Assembly (NCBI RefSeq): GCF_040822085.1
Contig: NZ_CP162006.1
Coordinates: 62,001-126,000 of the forward strand
Source of the DNA: Rhodoferax sp. WC2427
GTDB lineage: Bacteria; Pseudomonadota; Gammaproteobacteria; Burkholderiales; Burkholderiaceae_C
Length of the DNA: 64,000 nucleotides
Direction of reading: 5' to 3'
Shown one piece after another: positions 17,851-28,147 of the stretch (the stretch's first letter is position 1; every line of letters begins with the position of its first letter). The translations under genes were made by a program, and so were the position numbers. The notes beneath the pieces are model-generated. The model saw only the letters and a list, made by a program, of their open reading frames with translations. It was not told where the DNA came from and searched no databases.

Positions 17851-17851
17851 C

Positions 17852-18718
17852 ATGCAAACCGTAACTACCAAACCGGCCCTGGCCTACCCCAAGGTGCGCG
17901 CCGTTGGTGTGCGCAGCCTGGTCCAACTGCTGGCCACCGTGTGGCTGGTGGTGACGCTGCTGCCGCTGCTGTTCGTGGTGTTTACCAGCCTCAAGTCGCA
18001 AGAGGAAACCTTTGACAGCCCGGTGTGGGCGCTGCCCCGGCAGATCGACTGGAGCCACTACGCGGCGGTGCTGCAGGGCGGCATCCTGGTGTACCTGCGC
18101 AACAGCGTGTTTGTGGTGGGCCTGTCCATCATGCTGATTCTGGCGGCCAGCGCCATGGCGGCCTACGCCCTGGCGCGGCTGGAGTTTCGCTTCAACAAGC
18201 CGCTGTTTGGCCTGATCGTAGCCTGCATGATCGTGCCCATCCACATCACCCTGGTGCCCATCTACCTGCTGACGCGCAGCCTGGGCCTGTACGACACGCC
18301 GTTTGCGCTGATCGGCCCGTATGTGGCCACCAGCCTGCCGGTGTCGATCTTCATCCTGACCGAGTTCATGCGGCAGATTCCGCGCGAACTGGAAGAGGCC
18401 GCCAAGCTTGATGGTTGCGGGCCGTTTGCCATCTTCTGGAAGGTGTTCTTCCCGCTGTCCGGCCCGGGCCTGGCCACGGTGGCCATCTACAACGGCATCG
18501 GGCTGTGGAACGAATTCATCTTCGCCTATGTGCTCACCTCGTCCAAATCCAACCGCACCCTGCCGCTGGCGCTGTGGGATTTCCAGGGCGAATACGCCTC
18601 CAACATCCCGGCCATGCTGGCGGTGGTGACGCTGACCTCGCTGCCGCTGATCGTGGCCTACGCCTTTGGCCAGGAGCGCATCGTCAAGGGAATGATGGCC
18701 GGTTCCCTCAAAGGCTGA
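17852..18718 (+). CDS. Sugar ABC transporter permease (MalG type)
   Basis: 288 residues, six membrane segments, with the EAA loop [20 protein letters not shown]. Start ATG 17852, one base after the previous stop codon, indicating translational coupling; an in-frame ATG at 17834 lies inside the previous gene. The ending [10 protein letters not shown] is typical of MalG-like permeases. Confidence 0.93.
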   Translation: MQTVTTKPALAYPKVRAVGVRSLVQLLATVWLVVTLLPLLFVVFTSLKSQEETFDSPVWALPRQIDWSHYAAVLQGGILVYLRNSVFVVGLSIMLILAASAMAAYALARLEFRFNKPLFGLIVACMIVPIHITLVPIYLLTRSLGLYDTPFALIGPYVATSLPVSIFILTEFMRQIPRELEEAAKLDGCGPFAIFWKVFFPLSGPGLATVAIYNGIGLWNEFIFAYVLTSSKSNRTLPLALWDFQGEYASNIPAMLAVVTLTSLPLIVAYAFGQERIVKGMMAGSLKG

Positions 18719-18732
18719 CACAGAGAGACAAC

Positions 18733-19857
<1,125 letters not shown>

Positions 19858-19882
19858 TTTTCACCTTCCCCCAGCCCCCACC

Positions 19883-22276
19883 ATGTCCACCACACCGCTC
19901 TACCTAGACCCCCTGCAGCCCATCCCCCAGCGCGTCGCCGACCTGCTGGCCCGCATGACGCTGGCCGAAAAGACCGCCCAGATGCACGCCTTCTGGCTGG
20001 TGCTGTCCGAAGACGGCGAGCACCAGGTGCGGCCCGGCGAGGCCTTCATTGGCCGCAGCGACCCCGCCGAGGTGCGCCGCCGCCTGGCCCACGGCCTGGG
20101 CCAGATCACGCGCCCGCTGGGCACCCACGGCGTGGATGCGGCCAGCGGCCTGCGGGCACTGAACAAGCTGCAGCGCGCCTTGCGCTTTGAAACCCGGCTG
20201 GGCATTCCGGCCATTGCGCACGAAGAATGCCTGGTGGGCCTGATGACCCGCGACGGCACGCTGTTCCCGTCGGCCCTGGCGATGAGCGCCACCTGGAACC
20301 CCGCGTTGGTCGAGCAGGTAGGCACGCAGATCGGCCTGGAATGCCGCGCCGTGGGCTGCCAGCAGGGGCTGGCCCCGGTGCTGGATGTGTCGCGCGATGT
20401 GCGCTGGGGCCGCACCGAAGAAACCCTGGGCGAAGACCCGTACCTGGTCGGCGTGCTCGCCACCCGCTACGTGCGCGGCCTGCAAGGCCCGCAGCGCGAT
20501 GTGCTGGCCACGCTGAAGCATTTTGTCGGCCACTCGGCCAGCGAAGGCGCGCGCAACCACGCGCCGGTGCACCTGGGTTGGCGGGCACTGAACGACACGT
20601 TTTTGCTGCCGTTCGAGATGGCCGTCAAGCAGGCGGATGCGGGCTCGGTGATGCCCGCCTACCACGACATCGACGGCGAGCCGGTGCACGCCTCCGCGCA
20701 TTTGCTTACCGAGGTGCTGCGCACGCAGTGGGGCTTTGACGGCCTGGTGGTGGCCGACTACGTGGGCGTAAGCCTGCTGTACCAGCACCACGGCGTGGCC
20801 CGCGACGCAGCTGAGGCGGCGGCGCTGGCCTTCAACGCCGGGCTGGACATGGAGCTGCCCGGCGACGACTGCGCCCAGCACCTGGCCACGGCCCTGGAGC
20901 GCGGCCTGCTGACGATGGCCAAAGTGGATGAAATCGTCTCGCGGGTGCTGACCGAGAAATTCCGCCTGGGCCTGTTCGAGCGCGACTTCGCAGACAAACC
21001 CTTTGTCCCCCTGCGCCAACCGGCGGCGCGGCAGGCCGCGCTGGACGTGGCCCGCCAGTCCATCGTGCTGCTGGAGAACAACGGCATCCTGCCGCTGCAG
21101 CCATCCAAAAAACCCCAGATCGCACTGATCGGCCCCACCGCCGCCGACCCCATGGCCTTGCTCAGCGGCTACAGCTTTCCGGCCCACCTGATCCTGCAAG
21201 ACAAGACCGAGGGCACAGCCCACATCGTCACCCCGCTGCAAGGCCTGCAGGCGGTGTTTGGCGCGGCCCATGTGCACTACGCCCAGGGCTGCGCGATCCT
21301 GGAACAGCGGCGCAGCGGTGCGCCCGTATTCCCCGGCGATGTGGCCCCCGCCGGGGTGGAACGGGTGTCGCCCGTGTCCCGGCGCACCGACGGCATGGAG
21401 GAGGCCGTGGCCTGCGCGCAGGCCGCCGACGTGGCCATCGTCTGCGTGGGCGACCTGGCGGGCCTGTTCCAGACCGGCACCGTCAGCGAAGGCTCGGACA
21501 CCGATTCGCTGAGCCTGCCCGGCGTGCAGCAAGCGCTGCTGGAGCGCATCGTGGCCACTGGCACACCCACCGTGGTGGTCATGATGGCCGGGCGGCCCTA
21601 CCACCTGGGCGGGCTGGAGAGCCGCGTGGCCGCCTACCTGATGGCTTTTGCGGGCGGGCAAGAGGGCGGCACGGCACTGGCCGAGGTGCTGGCCGGGCTG
21701 CAGGAGCCGTCGGGCCGCATGACGGTATCGGTACCCCATAGCGCCGGGGCCATGCCGTACTTTTACAACCATGCGCTGAAAAGCGGCGGCACGCCCATCG
21801 CCTTCCATTTCGGCAGCCGCTACCCGTTTGGCCACGGCCTGGGCTACACCCCGTTTGCCTACCGCCATCTGGAGCTGGAGAGCGACGCGGTGGAGCTTGC
21901 CGACGGGGACGTCCGCGTGCAGTGCGAGGTGGCCAATACCGGCAACCGCCCCGGCGTGGCGGTGGTGCAGCTGTATGTGCGCGACCGGCTGGCCTCGGTG
22001 GTGCGGCCGGTGAAAGAGCTCAAGGCTTTTCAGCGCGTGGAACTGGCGGCGGGGCAGGTGGCGCGGCTATCTTTTAGCGTGCCGGTGGACATGCTGTGCT
22101 TCACCCACCCCACTGGCCAACGCTGCGTGGAGCCGGGCTGGTTCGACGTGATGGTCGGCCCATCGAGTGCCGACACCCCGCTGACCACCGCCGTGCAGGT
22201 TCTGGGCAACGCCCCCCGCATGCTGGGCCGCGACTGGCGCATGGAAAGCAGCTGCAGCGTCCACCTGGAAGCTTGA
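19883..22276 (+). CDS. GH3 beta-glycosidase (BglX-like)
   Basis: 797 residues, family GH3. The TIM-barrel domain has HEECLVGL (near 113), KHFVGHS and the nucleophile Asp292 in GLVVADYVGV. The alpha/beta sandwich (LLENNGILPLQ, VVMMAGRPYHLGGL) and Fn3-like domain (VVQLYVRDRLASVVRPVKEL) follow. There is no PA14 insertion, unlike the enzyme at 2407-4860, and no signal peptide. It starts 25 bases after the transporter ATPase and probably hydrolyses the imported oligosaccharide in the cytoplasm. The downstream aldose dehydrogenase resembling D-xylose dehydrogenase makes beta-xylosidase as plausible as beta-glucosidase. Confidence 0.92.
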   Translation: MSTTPLYLDPLQPIPQRVADLLARMTLAEKTAQMHAFWLVLSEDGEHQVRPGEAFIGRSDPAEVRRRLAHGLGQITRPLGTHGVDAASGLRALNKLQRALRFETRLGIPAIAHEECLVGLMTRDGTLFPSALAMSATWNPALVEQVGTQIGLECRAVGCQQGLAPVLDVSRDVRWGRTEETLGEDPYLVGVLATRYVRGLQGPQRDVLATLKHFVGHSASEGARNHAPVHLGWRALNDTFLLPFEMAVKQADAGSVMPAYHDIDGEPVHASAHLLTEVLRTQWGFDGLVVADYVGVSLLYQHHGVARDAAEAAALAFNAGLDMELPGDDCAQHLATALERGLLTMAKVDEIVSRVLTEKFRLGLFERDFADKPFVPLRQPAARQAALDVARQSIVLLENNGILPLQPSKKPQIALIGPTAADPMALLSGYSFPAHLILQDKTEGTAHIVTPLQGLQAVFGAAHVHYAQGCAILEQRRSGAPVFPGDVAPAGVERVSPVSRRTDGMEEAVACAQAADVAIVCVGDLAGLFQTGTVSEGSDTDSLSLPGVQQALLERIVATGTPTVVVMMAGRPYHLGGLESRVAAYLMAFAGGQEGGTALAEVLAGLQEPSGRMTVSVPHSAGAMPYFYNHALKSGGTPIAFHFGSRYPFGHGLGYTPFAYRHLELESDAVELADGDVRVQCEVANTGNRPGVAVVQLYVRDRLASVVRPVKELKAFQRVELAAGQVARLSFSVPVDMLCFTHPTGQRCVEPGWFDVMVGPSSADTPLTTAVQVLGNAPRMLGRDWRMESSCSVHLEA

Positions 22277-22279
22277 GCA

Positions 22280-22335
22280 TGAAATCGGCTGCCTGTGCTT
22301 ATGAATCCAGCACAAGCAGCTATTAAAACCATAGT
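22280..22335 (+). repeat. Two-hairpin intergenic repeat, copy 6
   Basis: Stem TGTGCT/AGCACA around TATGAATCC, then AGCAGCTATTAAAACCATAG. It sits inside an operon, between the GH3 stop and the dehydrogenase start, so it cannot be a strict terminator unless the downstream genes have their own promoter. Confidence 0.8.
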
Positions 22336-22357
22336 CATTAACTGAAAGACGAAACGC

Positions 22358-23506
22358 ATGGAACACCACGACACAGTCGAGAAAGTAGGCATAGGCATCA
22401 TCGGCTGCGGCAACATCAGCGCGGCGTATTTGCAGGGCGCAACGAACTTCCCCATCCTGGACATCCGCGGCGTGGCCGACCTGCACGCCCCGGCGGCGCA
22501 GGCCCGGGCCACGGAGTTTGGCGTGCCCTGCCGCACGGTAGAGGCCCTGCTGGCCGACCCGGCGATTGACATCATCGTCAACCTGACCATCCCCGCCGCG
22601 CACGTGGAGGTAGGCCTGCAGGTGCTGCACGCAGGCAAGCATGTCTACTCTGAAAAACCGCTGGGGACCACCACGGCCCAGGCGCGCAGCCTGCTGGCAC
22701 TGGCGGACGCGCGCGGCCTGCGGGTGGGCTGCGCGCCCGACACCTTTTTGGGCGGTGCGCAGCAAACCTGCCGCAAGCTGGTGGATGCCGGGGCTATCGG
22801 CCAGCCGGTAGCGGGCACCGCATTTTTCCTGTGCCCCGGCCACGAGCGCTGGCACCCCAACCCGGCCTTCTACTACGCCCAGGGCGGCGGGCCGATGCTG
22901 GACATGGGGCCGTACTACATCACCGCCCTGGTCAACCTGGTCGGGCCGGTGGCGCGCGTCTCGGGCAGCACCCTGCGCGCCCGCAGCCAGCGGCGCATCA
23001 CCAGCGAACCATTGAATGGCAGCTTGATAGAGGTAGAGGTGGCCACGCACGTGGCGGGCACGCTGGAATTTGCGTCGGGCGCGGTGGTGTCCATGGCCAC
23101 CAGCTTCGATGTGCCCCGGCACCGCCACAGCCCCATCGAGCTATACGGCACCGAGGCCAGCCTGCTGGTGCCCGACCCCAACCACTTTGGCGGCCAGATC
23201 GAGCTGGCCCGCCCCGGTGAAGACTGGCAGGCCCTACCCACCGAGCACGGCTGGGCCGACGGCACGCTGCGCAGCATCGGCGTGGCCGACATGGCCCATG
23301 CCATCCGCGCCGACCGGCCCCACCGGGCCTCCGGCGCGCTGGCCCTGCACGTACTGGAGGTGATGGAGGCGTTCCAGATCTCAAGCGACACGGGCCGCCA
23401 CGTGCCCATTGCCAGCCGCCCCGAGCGCCCGCCCATGCTGCCCACCCTGCACACCGTCAGCCAAACCACTGCCTCCTGGAGATTTGCACATGCAGAACAC
23501 GCGTAA
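22358..23506 (+). CDS. Gfo/Idh/MocA family NAD(P)-dependent dehydrogenase (second)
   Basis: 382 residues. Nucleotide-binding motif GIIGCGNI at 13-20 and EKP at 99-101. The substrate domain carries CAPDTFLGGAQQ, HPNPAFYYAQGGG and DMGPYYITALV, all shared with the dehydrogenase at 6904, so the two are paralogous and likely act on related sugars. Downstream of GH3 in the LacI-controlled operon; its last 17 bases overlap the ThuA gene start. ThuB, the partner of ThuA in rhizobial trehalose use, is of this same family, which supports joint action with the next gene. Confidence 0.9.
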   Translation: MEHHDTVEKVGIGIIGCGNISAAYLQGATNFPILDIRGVADLHAPAAQARATEFGVPCRTVEALLADPAIDIIVNLTIPAAHVEVGLQVLHAGKHVYSEKPLGTTTAQARSLLALADARGLRVGCAPDTFLGGAQQTCRKLVDAGAIGQPVAGTAFFLCPGHERWHPNPAFYYAQGGGPMLDMGPYYITALVNLVGPVARVSGSTLRARSQRRITSEPLNGSLIEVEVATHVAGTLEFASGAVVSMATSFDVPRHRHSPIELYGTEASLLVPDPNHFGGQIELARPGEDWQALPTEHGWADGTLRSIGVADMAHAIRADRPHRASGALALHVLEVMEAFQISSDTGRHVPIASRPERPPMLPTLHTVSQTTASWRFAHAEHA

Positions 23507-24140
23507 TGCCCTGATCGTCTGGTGTGGCTGGAACGGCCACGAACCCGAACAATGCGCCGCCATCGTCGCCGACATGCTGGCCCAGGCCGGTTTCAAGGTG
23601 CGGGTGGAAACCTCGCCCGAGGCCTTTGCCGACCCCGCGCTAGCCCAGCTGAGCCTGGTGGTGCCCATCTGCACCATGTCCCAGATCAGCAAGGAAGCGG
23701 TACAGAACCTGACCCAGGCGGTGCAGTCCGGCGTGGGGCTGGCCGGGTTCCACGGCGGCATGGGCGATGCCTTTCGCGAGTCGGTGGAATACCAGTTCAT
23801 GACCGGCGGGCAGTGGGTGGCCCACCCGGGCAACGTGATCGACTACCGGGTGCACATCTGCGGGGGCGACGACCCGGTGGTGGCGGGCATAGAAGACTTC
23901 GACTACCACTCCGAGCAGTACTACATGCACGTCGATCCGTCCAACCAGGTGCTGGCCACCACCACCTTTTCGGCGGCGCACGCGCCGTGGATTGACGGCA
24001 CGGTGATGCCGGTGGTGTGGAAGCGCCGCCACGGCGCGGGCCGGGTCTTCTACAGCGCCCTGGGCCATGTGGCCAAAGAGTTTGACGTGCCCCAGATGCG
24101 CACCATCCTGGACAGGGGTATGCGTTGGGCCGCGCGTTAG
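23490..24140 (+). CDS. ThuA-like protein
   Basis: 216 residues, ThuA (trehalose-utilisation) fold, a class-I-glutamine-amidotransferase-like domain. Motifs GLAGFHGGMGDAFR and HPVFT-like DDPVVAGIEDF, EQYYMH, and GRVFYSALGH match the family. Start ATG 23490 with TGGAGA nine bases upstream; it overlaps the dehydrogenase gene by 17 bases, so the two are probably co-translated. ThuA/ThuB handle 3-keto-disaccharides in rhizobia. Here the pair likely works on an oxidised glycoside. A second ThuA-type gene is at 63218. Confidence 0.88.
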   Translation: MQNTRNALIVWCGWNGHEPEQCAAIVADMLAQAGFKVRVETSPEAFADPALAQLSLVVPICTMSQISKEAVQNLTQAVQSGVGLAGFHGGMGDAFRESVEYQFMTGGQWVAHPGNVIDYRVHICGGDDPVVAGIEDFDYHSEQYYMHVDPSNQVLATTTFSAAHAPWIDGTVMPVVWKRRHGAGRVFYSALGHVAKEFDVPQMRTILDRGMRWAAR

Positions 24141-24176
24141 TTAGACTGTCGAACTTACCTCAGCCTTCCCCTTACC

Positions 24177-24905
24177 ATGACCACTCCATCCCACACCCTC
24201 TACCCCAGCCTGGCGGGCCAGCGCGTGGCCATTACCGGCGGTGCCAGCGGCATCGGTGCCGGGCTGGTCACGGCCTTTGTGCGCCAGGGCTGCGAGGTGC
24301 ACTTTCTGGACCGCATGGCACCGGCGGTGGCCCCCGAGTCGGCCACTTTCCATTTGTGCGACCTGCAGGACACCGAGGCCATCGCCCGCACCTTTGCGGC
24401 CATAGGCCCGCTGGACGTGCTGGTCAACAACGCGGGCAACGACGACCGCCACACGCTGGCCCAGGTCACCCCCGCCTACTTTGACGACCGCATCGGGGTC
24501 AACCTGCGCCACCTGCTGTTTTGCGCCCAGGCGGTGGTGGAGGGCATGCAGGCGCGCGGCGGCGGCTCCATCATCAACTTTGGCTCCATCGCCTGGCACC
24601 TGGGGCTGGAGAACCTGGTGCTGTACGAAACCGCCAAGGCCGGTATCGAAGGCATGACCCGGGCCCTGGCCCGCGAGCTGGGCCAGCAGCGCATCCGCGT
24701 CAACTGCATCCTGCCCGGCAACGTGGAAACCCCGCGCCAGGCCCAGTGGTACACCCCCGAAGGCGAGGCCGCCATCATCGCCGCCCAGTGCCTGAAAGAG
24801 CGCATCCAGCCCAGCGACATCGCCGCCATGGCGCTGTTCCTGGCCTCGGGTGACGCACGCATGTGCACCGGGCACAACTACTGGGTGGATGCCGGCTGGC
24901 GCTGA
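24177..24905 (+). CDS. SDR, D-xylose/aldose 1-dehydrogenase-like
   Basis: 242 residues, SDR: TGGASGIG (near 20), NNAGNDDRH, Ser in NFGSIAW, Tyr-Lys in YETAKAG. The C-terminal part, with QWYTPEGEAAIIAAQCLKER and CTGHNYWVDAGWR, is strikingly like the Caulobacter NAD-dependent D-xylose dehydrogenase family, so an aldose-to-aldonolactone oxidation is likely. It is 36 bases after ThuA and closes the operon that starts with the ABC transporter. The released pentose or hexose would enter an oxidative, non-phosphorylating route. Substrate assignment is from family resemblance recalled, not computed. Confidence 0.85.
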   Translation: MTTPSHTLYPSLAGQRVAITGGASGIGAGLVTAFVRQGCEVHFLDRMAPAVAPESATFHLCDLQDTEAIARTFAAIGPLDVLVNNAGNDDRHTLAQVTPAYFDDRIGVNLRHLLFCAQAVVEGMQARGGGSIINFGSIAWHLGLENLVLYETAKAGIEGMTRALARELGQQRIRVNCILPGNVETPRQAQWYTPEGEAAIIAAQCLKERIQPSDIAAMALFLASGDARMCTGHNYWVDAGWR

Positions 24906-24913
24906 ATGTAAGC

Positions 24914-24969
24914 GTTTTAGGCCGCTAGCGCTTATTCCATCAGCGTAGGCAGCTCCTGTTTTTATAGCT
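24914..24969 (+). repeat. Two-hairpin intergenic repeat, copy 7
   Basis: CTAGCGCTTATTCCATCAGC, GTAGGCAGCTCC and TTTTTATAGC. It lies between convergent genes, and its distal part (minus strand GCTATAAA) contributes the last codons and TAA stop (24962-24964) of the AcuI-type gene. Confidence 0.75.
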
Positions 24970-25948
24970 TCACTACCACCCGCCCGCGCACGCTGCCTTG
25001 GAGCAGCGCGGCCCCGGTGGCCACGGCCTGGTCCAGGCCGATCTCGCGGGTCATGGACTCCAGCTTGCTTACGTCCAGGTCGTGCGCCAGGCGCTGCCAG
25101 GCCTGCTGGCGCAGGGGCAGGGGGCACATCACGCTGTCGATACCGTACAGCGTGATGCCGCGCAGGATGAACGGGGCCACGCTGGCCGGGAAGTCCATGC
25201 CGCCCGCCAGCCCGCAGGCCGCCACCGCCCCGGCGCGGCGGGTGGTGGCGCAGGCATTGGCCAGGGTGTGGCTGCCCACGGCATCGACCACACCCGCCCA
25301 GCGCTCCTTGCCCAGCGGTTTGCCGGGGGTGCTGAGCTCGGCCCGGTCGATGATGCTGGTGGCGCCCAGGGCGCGCAGGTAGTCGGCCTCGGCCGGGCGG
25401 CCGGTGCTGGCCACCACGGTGTAGCCCAGTTTCGCCAGCAGGGCGATGGCCACGCTGCCCACGCCGCCATTGGCCCCGGTGACCAAAACTTCGCCGTCCG
25501 CCGGGCGGATGCCGTGCTTTTCCAGCGCCAGCACGCACAGCATGGCGGTGTAGCCCGCTGTGCCGATGGCCATGGCCTGGCGGGTGGTGAAGGCCGGAGG
25601 CAGGGCCACCAGCCAGTCGCCAGGCACACGCGCCTGCTGGGCCAGGCCGCCGTTATGGCTTTCGCCCACGCCCCAGCCGTTCAAAATCACTTTATCGCCA
25701 GGCTTCCAGGCGGGGTGCGCACTGTGCGTGACCGTACCCGCAAAGTCGATGCCCGGCACCAGCGGGAAGCGCCGCACCACGGGCGATGCGCCGGTGAGGG
25801 CCAGGCCGTCCTTGTAGTTGAGGGTGGACCATTCCACCCGCACGGTGACATCGCCAACGGCGGGTTCGCCCAGCTGGGTTTCGTCGATCGGCTGCAGCGT
25901 GGCGCGGTAGCCCGCGTCGTCCTTGGTGACCAGAATGCCTGTGAACAT
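24962..25948 (-). CDS. acuI: AcuI/YhdH-type acrylyl-CoA reductase or quinone oxidoreductase
   Basis: 328 residues of the zinc-independent MDR superfamily, YhdH/AcuI group: [31 protein letters not shown], nucleotide motif [18 protein letters not shown], and [20 protein letters not shown]. AcuI enzymes reduce acryloyl-CoA to propionyl-CoA with NADPH. Length matches E. coli YhdH (about 324). It is monocistronic and convergent with the sugar operon, so it is not obviously part of that pathway. The gene end is supplied by a hairpin repeat. Confidence 0.85.
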   Translation of the reverse strand: MFTGILVTKDDAGYRATLQPIDETQLGEPAVGDVTVRVEWSTLNYKDGLALTGASPVVRRFPLVPGIDFAGTVTHSAHPAWKPGDKVILNGWGVGESHNGGLAQQARVPGDWLVALPPAFTTRQAMAIGTAGYTAMLCVLALEKHGIRPADGEVLVTGANGGVGSVAIALLAKLGYTVVASTGRPAEADYLRALGATSIIDRAELSTPGKPLGKERWAGVVDAVGSHTLANACATTRRAGAVAACGLAGGMDFPASVAPFILRGITLYGIDSVMCPLPLRQQAWQRLAHDLDVSKLESMTREIGLDQAVATGAALLQGSVRGRVVVKL

Positions 25949-25976
25949 GGGGGTGTCTCCTGAAAATCGGTTTTAA

Positions 25977-26031
25977 GCCAAATGGGCCTCTGTCGCTTAT
26001 CCCATCAGCGTGAGCAGCTATGCTTTTAGGA
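25977..26031 (+). repeat. Two-hairpin intergenic repeat, copy 8
   Basis: AAATGGGCCTCTGTCGCTTA then TCCCATCAGCGTGAGCAGCT and ATGCTTTTAGG. Unusual location: between the divergent starts at 25948 and 26069, where it cannot serve as a 3' end. Confidence 0.75.
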
Positions 26032-26068
26032 CTGCGCCCCAACGGCCTGGAAAGTCGAGAATACCCCG

Positions 26069-27442
26069 ATGGCAAAACCTTTACCCGATGCCGAAGCGCT
26101 GTTCTTCGACGGCACCCAGCGGCTCACTGCGGGCGACGCCGTGGGGGCCGAAAGCTGCCTGCGGGCGGCACTGGCCCTGGCCCCCACCCTGGCCGAGGCG
26201 CATGCCAACCTGGGGCTGGCGCTGGAGGCCCGCGGCGCGCTGGCCGAGGCGGCCGACAGCTACCGCACGTCGCTGGCCCACAACCCCACGCTGCCGCAGA
26301 CCTGGGTGAACCTGGCCGGGGTGCTGCTGCTGCTGCGCCAGCTCGACGATGCGGAGCTGGCCTGCGCCCAGGCGCTGCGGCTGCGGCGCGACGACCCCGC
26401 CACCTGGTGCAACCTGGGCGCGGTGTACGCCCGCATGGGGCTGGAGCTGGAATCCGAAGAAGCCTGCCGCGAGGCCATCTTTCTTGCGCCGGGCCACGCC
26501 AAGGCCCGCTTCAACCTGGCCTATCTGCTGCTGCGCCAGGGGCGATGGGAGGAAGGCTGGGCACAGTTCGAGGCGCGCGACTGGTACGCCGCCCTGGCGC
26601 TGCGTATGGCCTGCCCGCGCTGGCAGGGCGAGCCGCTGGCGGGCCGCTCGGTGCTGGTGGGCTTTGAGGCCGGGCATGGCGACATGCTGCAGTTTGGCCG
26701 CTACTGCGCGGAGCTGAAGGCGCGCGGGGCCGGGCGTGTCACCCTGCTGTGCCACCCACCGCTGAAGCGCCTGCTGGCCACGCTGCCGGGCGTGGACGCG
26801 CTGGTGGGCTTTGACGAAGACCTGCCATCCAACGACGCCTTCGACTGCTGGACCCCGCTGCTGAGCCTGCCTGCACTGTGCCAGACGCGGCTGGACAACC
26901 TGCCCGCCACCTTGCCCTACCTGCACGCGGAAACCGCGCTGCTGGCCGCCTGGGCACCACGTTTGCCGACCGGCCTACGCGTCGGCCTGGTGTGGAAAGG
27001 CAACCCGCGGTTTGAGAACGATGCCGAGCGCTCGCTGCCCCACCTGGACACGCTGGCGCCGCTGGCCGCCGTGGCGGGCATCGGCTTCATCAGCCTGCAA
27101 AAGGGCGCGGGCGAGGACGAGTCTGCGCCCTGGGTCGCCACGGCGCTGGGCGCGCAGATCCACGACTTTGCCGACACCGCGGCCATCGTGGCGCAGCTGG
27201 ATCTGGTGATCAGTGTAGACACCGCGGTGGCCCACCTGGCGGGCGCCCTGGGCAAGCCGTGCTGGGTGCTGTTGCCCGACTACCTGCCCGACTGGCGCTG
27301 GCTGACTGAGCGGTCCGATTCGCCGTGGTACCCGGGTGCGGTGCGCCTGTTTCGCCAACCGGCGGGGGGTGGCTGGGGGCCGGTGGTGCAAGCCGTGGCG
27401 GCGGAACTACACGCGTTTGCGGCGCGGCGTCTTGGCCGGTAG
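26069..27442 (+). CDS. TPR protein with glycosyltransferase-like C-terminal domain
   Basis: 457 residues. Residues ~1-160 are tandem tetratricopeptide repeats (AEAHANLGLALEARGALAEA, TWVNLAGVLLLLRQ, NLGAVYARMG, ARFNLAYLLLRQGRWEEGW). Residues ~180-440 resemble the GT9/heptosyltransferase-like domain often fused to TPRs (GFEAGHGDMLQFGRY, VGLVWKGNPRFEND, VDTAVAHLAGALGKPCWVLLP). No signal peptide. The acceptor is unknown. Its 3' end overlaps the convergent GntR gene by 36 bases, which is genuine because both reading frames are well conserved in composition to their ends. Confidence 0.85.
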   Translation: MAKPLPDAEALFFDGTQRLTAGDAVGAESCLRAALALAPTLAEAHANLGLALEARGALAEAADSYRTSLAHNPTLPQTWVNLAGVLLLLRQLDDAELACAQALRLRRDDPATWCNLGAVYARMGLELESEEACREAIFLAPGHAKARFNLAYLLLRQGRWEEGWAQFEARDWYAALALRMACPRWQGEPLAGRSVLVGFEAGHGDMLQFGRYCAELKARGAGRVTLLCHPPLKRLLATLPGVDALVGFDEDLPSNDAFDCWTPLLSLPALCQTRLDNLPATLPYLHAETALLAAWAPRLPTGLRVGLVWKGNPRFENDAERSLPHLDTLAPLAAVAGIGFISLQKGAGEDESAPWVATALGAQIHDFADTAAIVAQLDLVISVDTAVAHLAGALGKPCWVLLPDYLPDWRWLTERSDSPWYPGAVRLFRQPAGGGWGPVVQAVAAELHAFAARRLGR

Positions 27443-28132
27443 CGGTACGGCCACGGCGCGTTGCAGCTCGTTGGCGATAGTGCGGTTTTTGCTGTCCATG
27501 GCGTGCTCGAACATGGCGCGCCCGGCGGCATCCGGGTCACCGGAAGCAATGGCGGCAATGATGGGGCGGTGCTCGTGGGCGGTGATGGGCATGAGCCAGC
27601 TGTCGGCCAGGTTCAGGCGGCGAAACAGCGACAGTTCCTTGATCAGCTTGCGGTAGATCTCGGTGAGCTTGCGGTTGCCCGCCAGCTCGACCAGGCGGTC
27701 GTGGAACTTGAGGTTCAGCAGGTGGTAGTGGTAGGCGTCCTGGGCCTTGACCTGGCGCTCCATGTCGGCCACCAGGGCCTTGATTTCCTTGAGCTGCGCC
27801 ACCGTGATGTGCACCGCCAGCTGGCGGCCCACCAGCTCGTCCAGGGTGGCGCGCAGGTCAAAGATTTCGATGGCTTCTGCGGTGGGGATGTCGCGCACGA
27901 ACACGCCCCGGTTCTTCTCGACCCGCAGCAGGCCGCCTTCTTCGAGCATGCGAAAGGCCTCGCGCACCGGGCCGCGCGACACCCCCAGTTTGAGGGCCAG
28001 CGCGGCTTCGATCAGCTTGCTACCGGGCGGGTACTCGCCCACCAGAATCGCCCGTTCCAGCTCCTGCTGCACCACACTGGTGAGGGAGCTGGTTTGGAGC
28101 AGGGCGATGGTGGGGTGGGGCGCAGCAGGCAT
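27407..28132 (-). CDS. GntR family (FadR/FCD) transcriptional regulator
   Basis: 241 residues. Winged helix at about residues 15-80 (ALKLGVSRGPVREAFRMLEE), then an all-helical FCD ligand domain (ITAHEHRPIIAAIASGD with metal-binding His). Lies 15 bases downstream of the APC permease on the same strand, so it is co-transcribed with it. It is the probable regulator of the divergent permease and ligase genes, binding the palindrome at 29826-29839. It overlaps the TPR gene tail to tail. Confidence 0.9.
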   Translation of the reverse strand: MPAAPHPTIALLQTSSLTSVVQQELERAILVGEYPPGSKLIEAALALKLGVSRGPVREAFRMLEEGGLLRVEKNRGVFVRDIPTAEAIEIFDLRATLDELVGRQLAVHITVAQLKEIKALVADMERQVKAQDAYHYHLLNLKFHDRLVELAGNRKLTEIYRKLIKELSLFRRLNLADSWLMPITAHEHRPIIAAIASGDPDAAGRAMFEHAMDSKNRTIANELQRAVAVPLPAKTPRRKRV

Positions 28133-28147
28133 ACCCCGGAATTTAAT

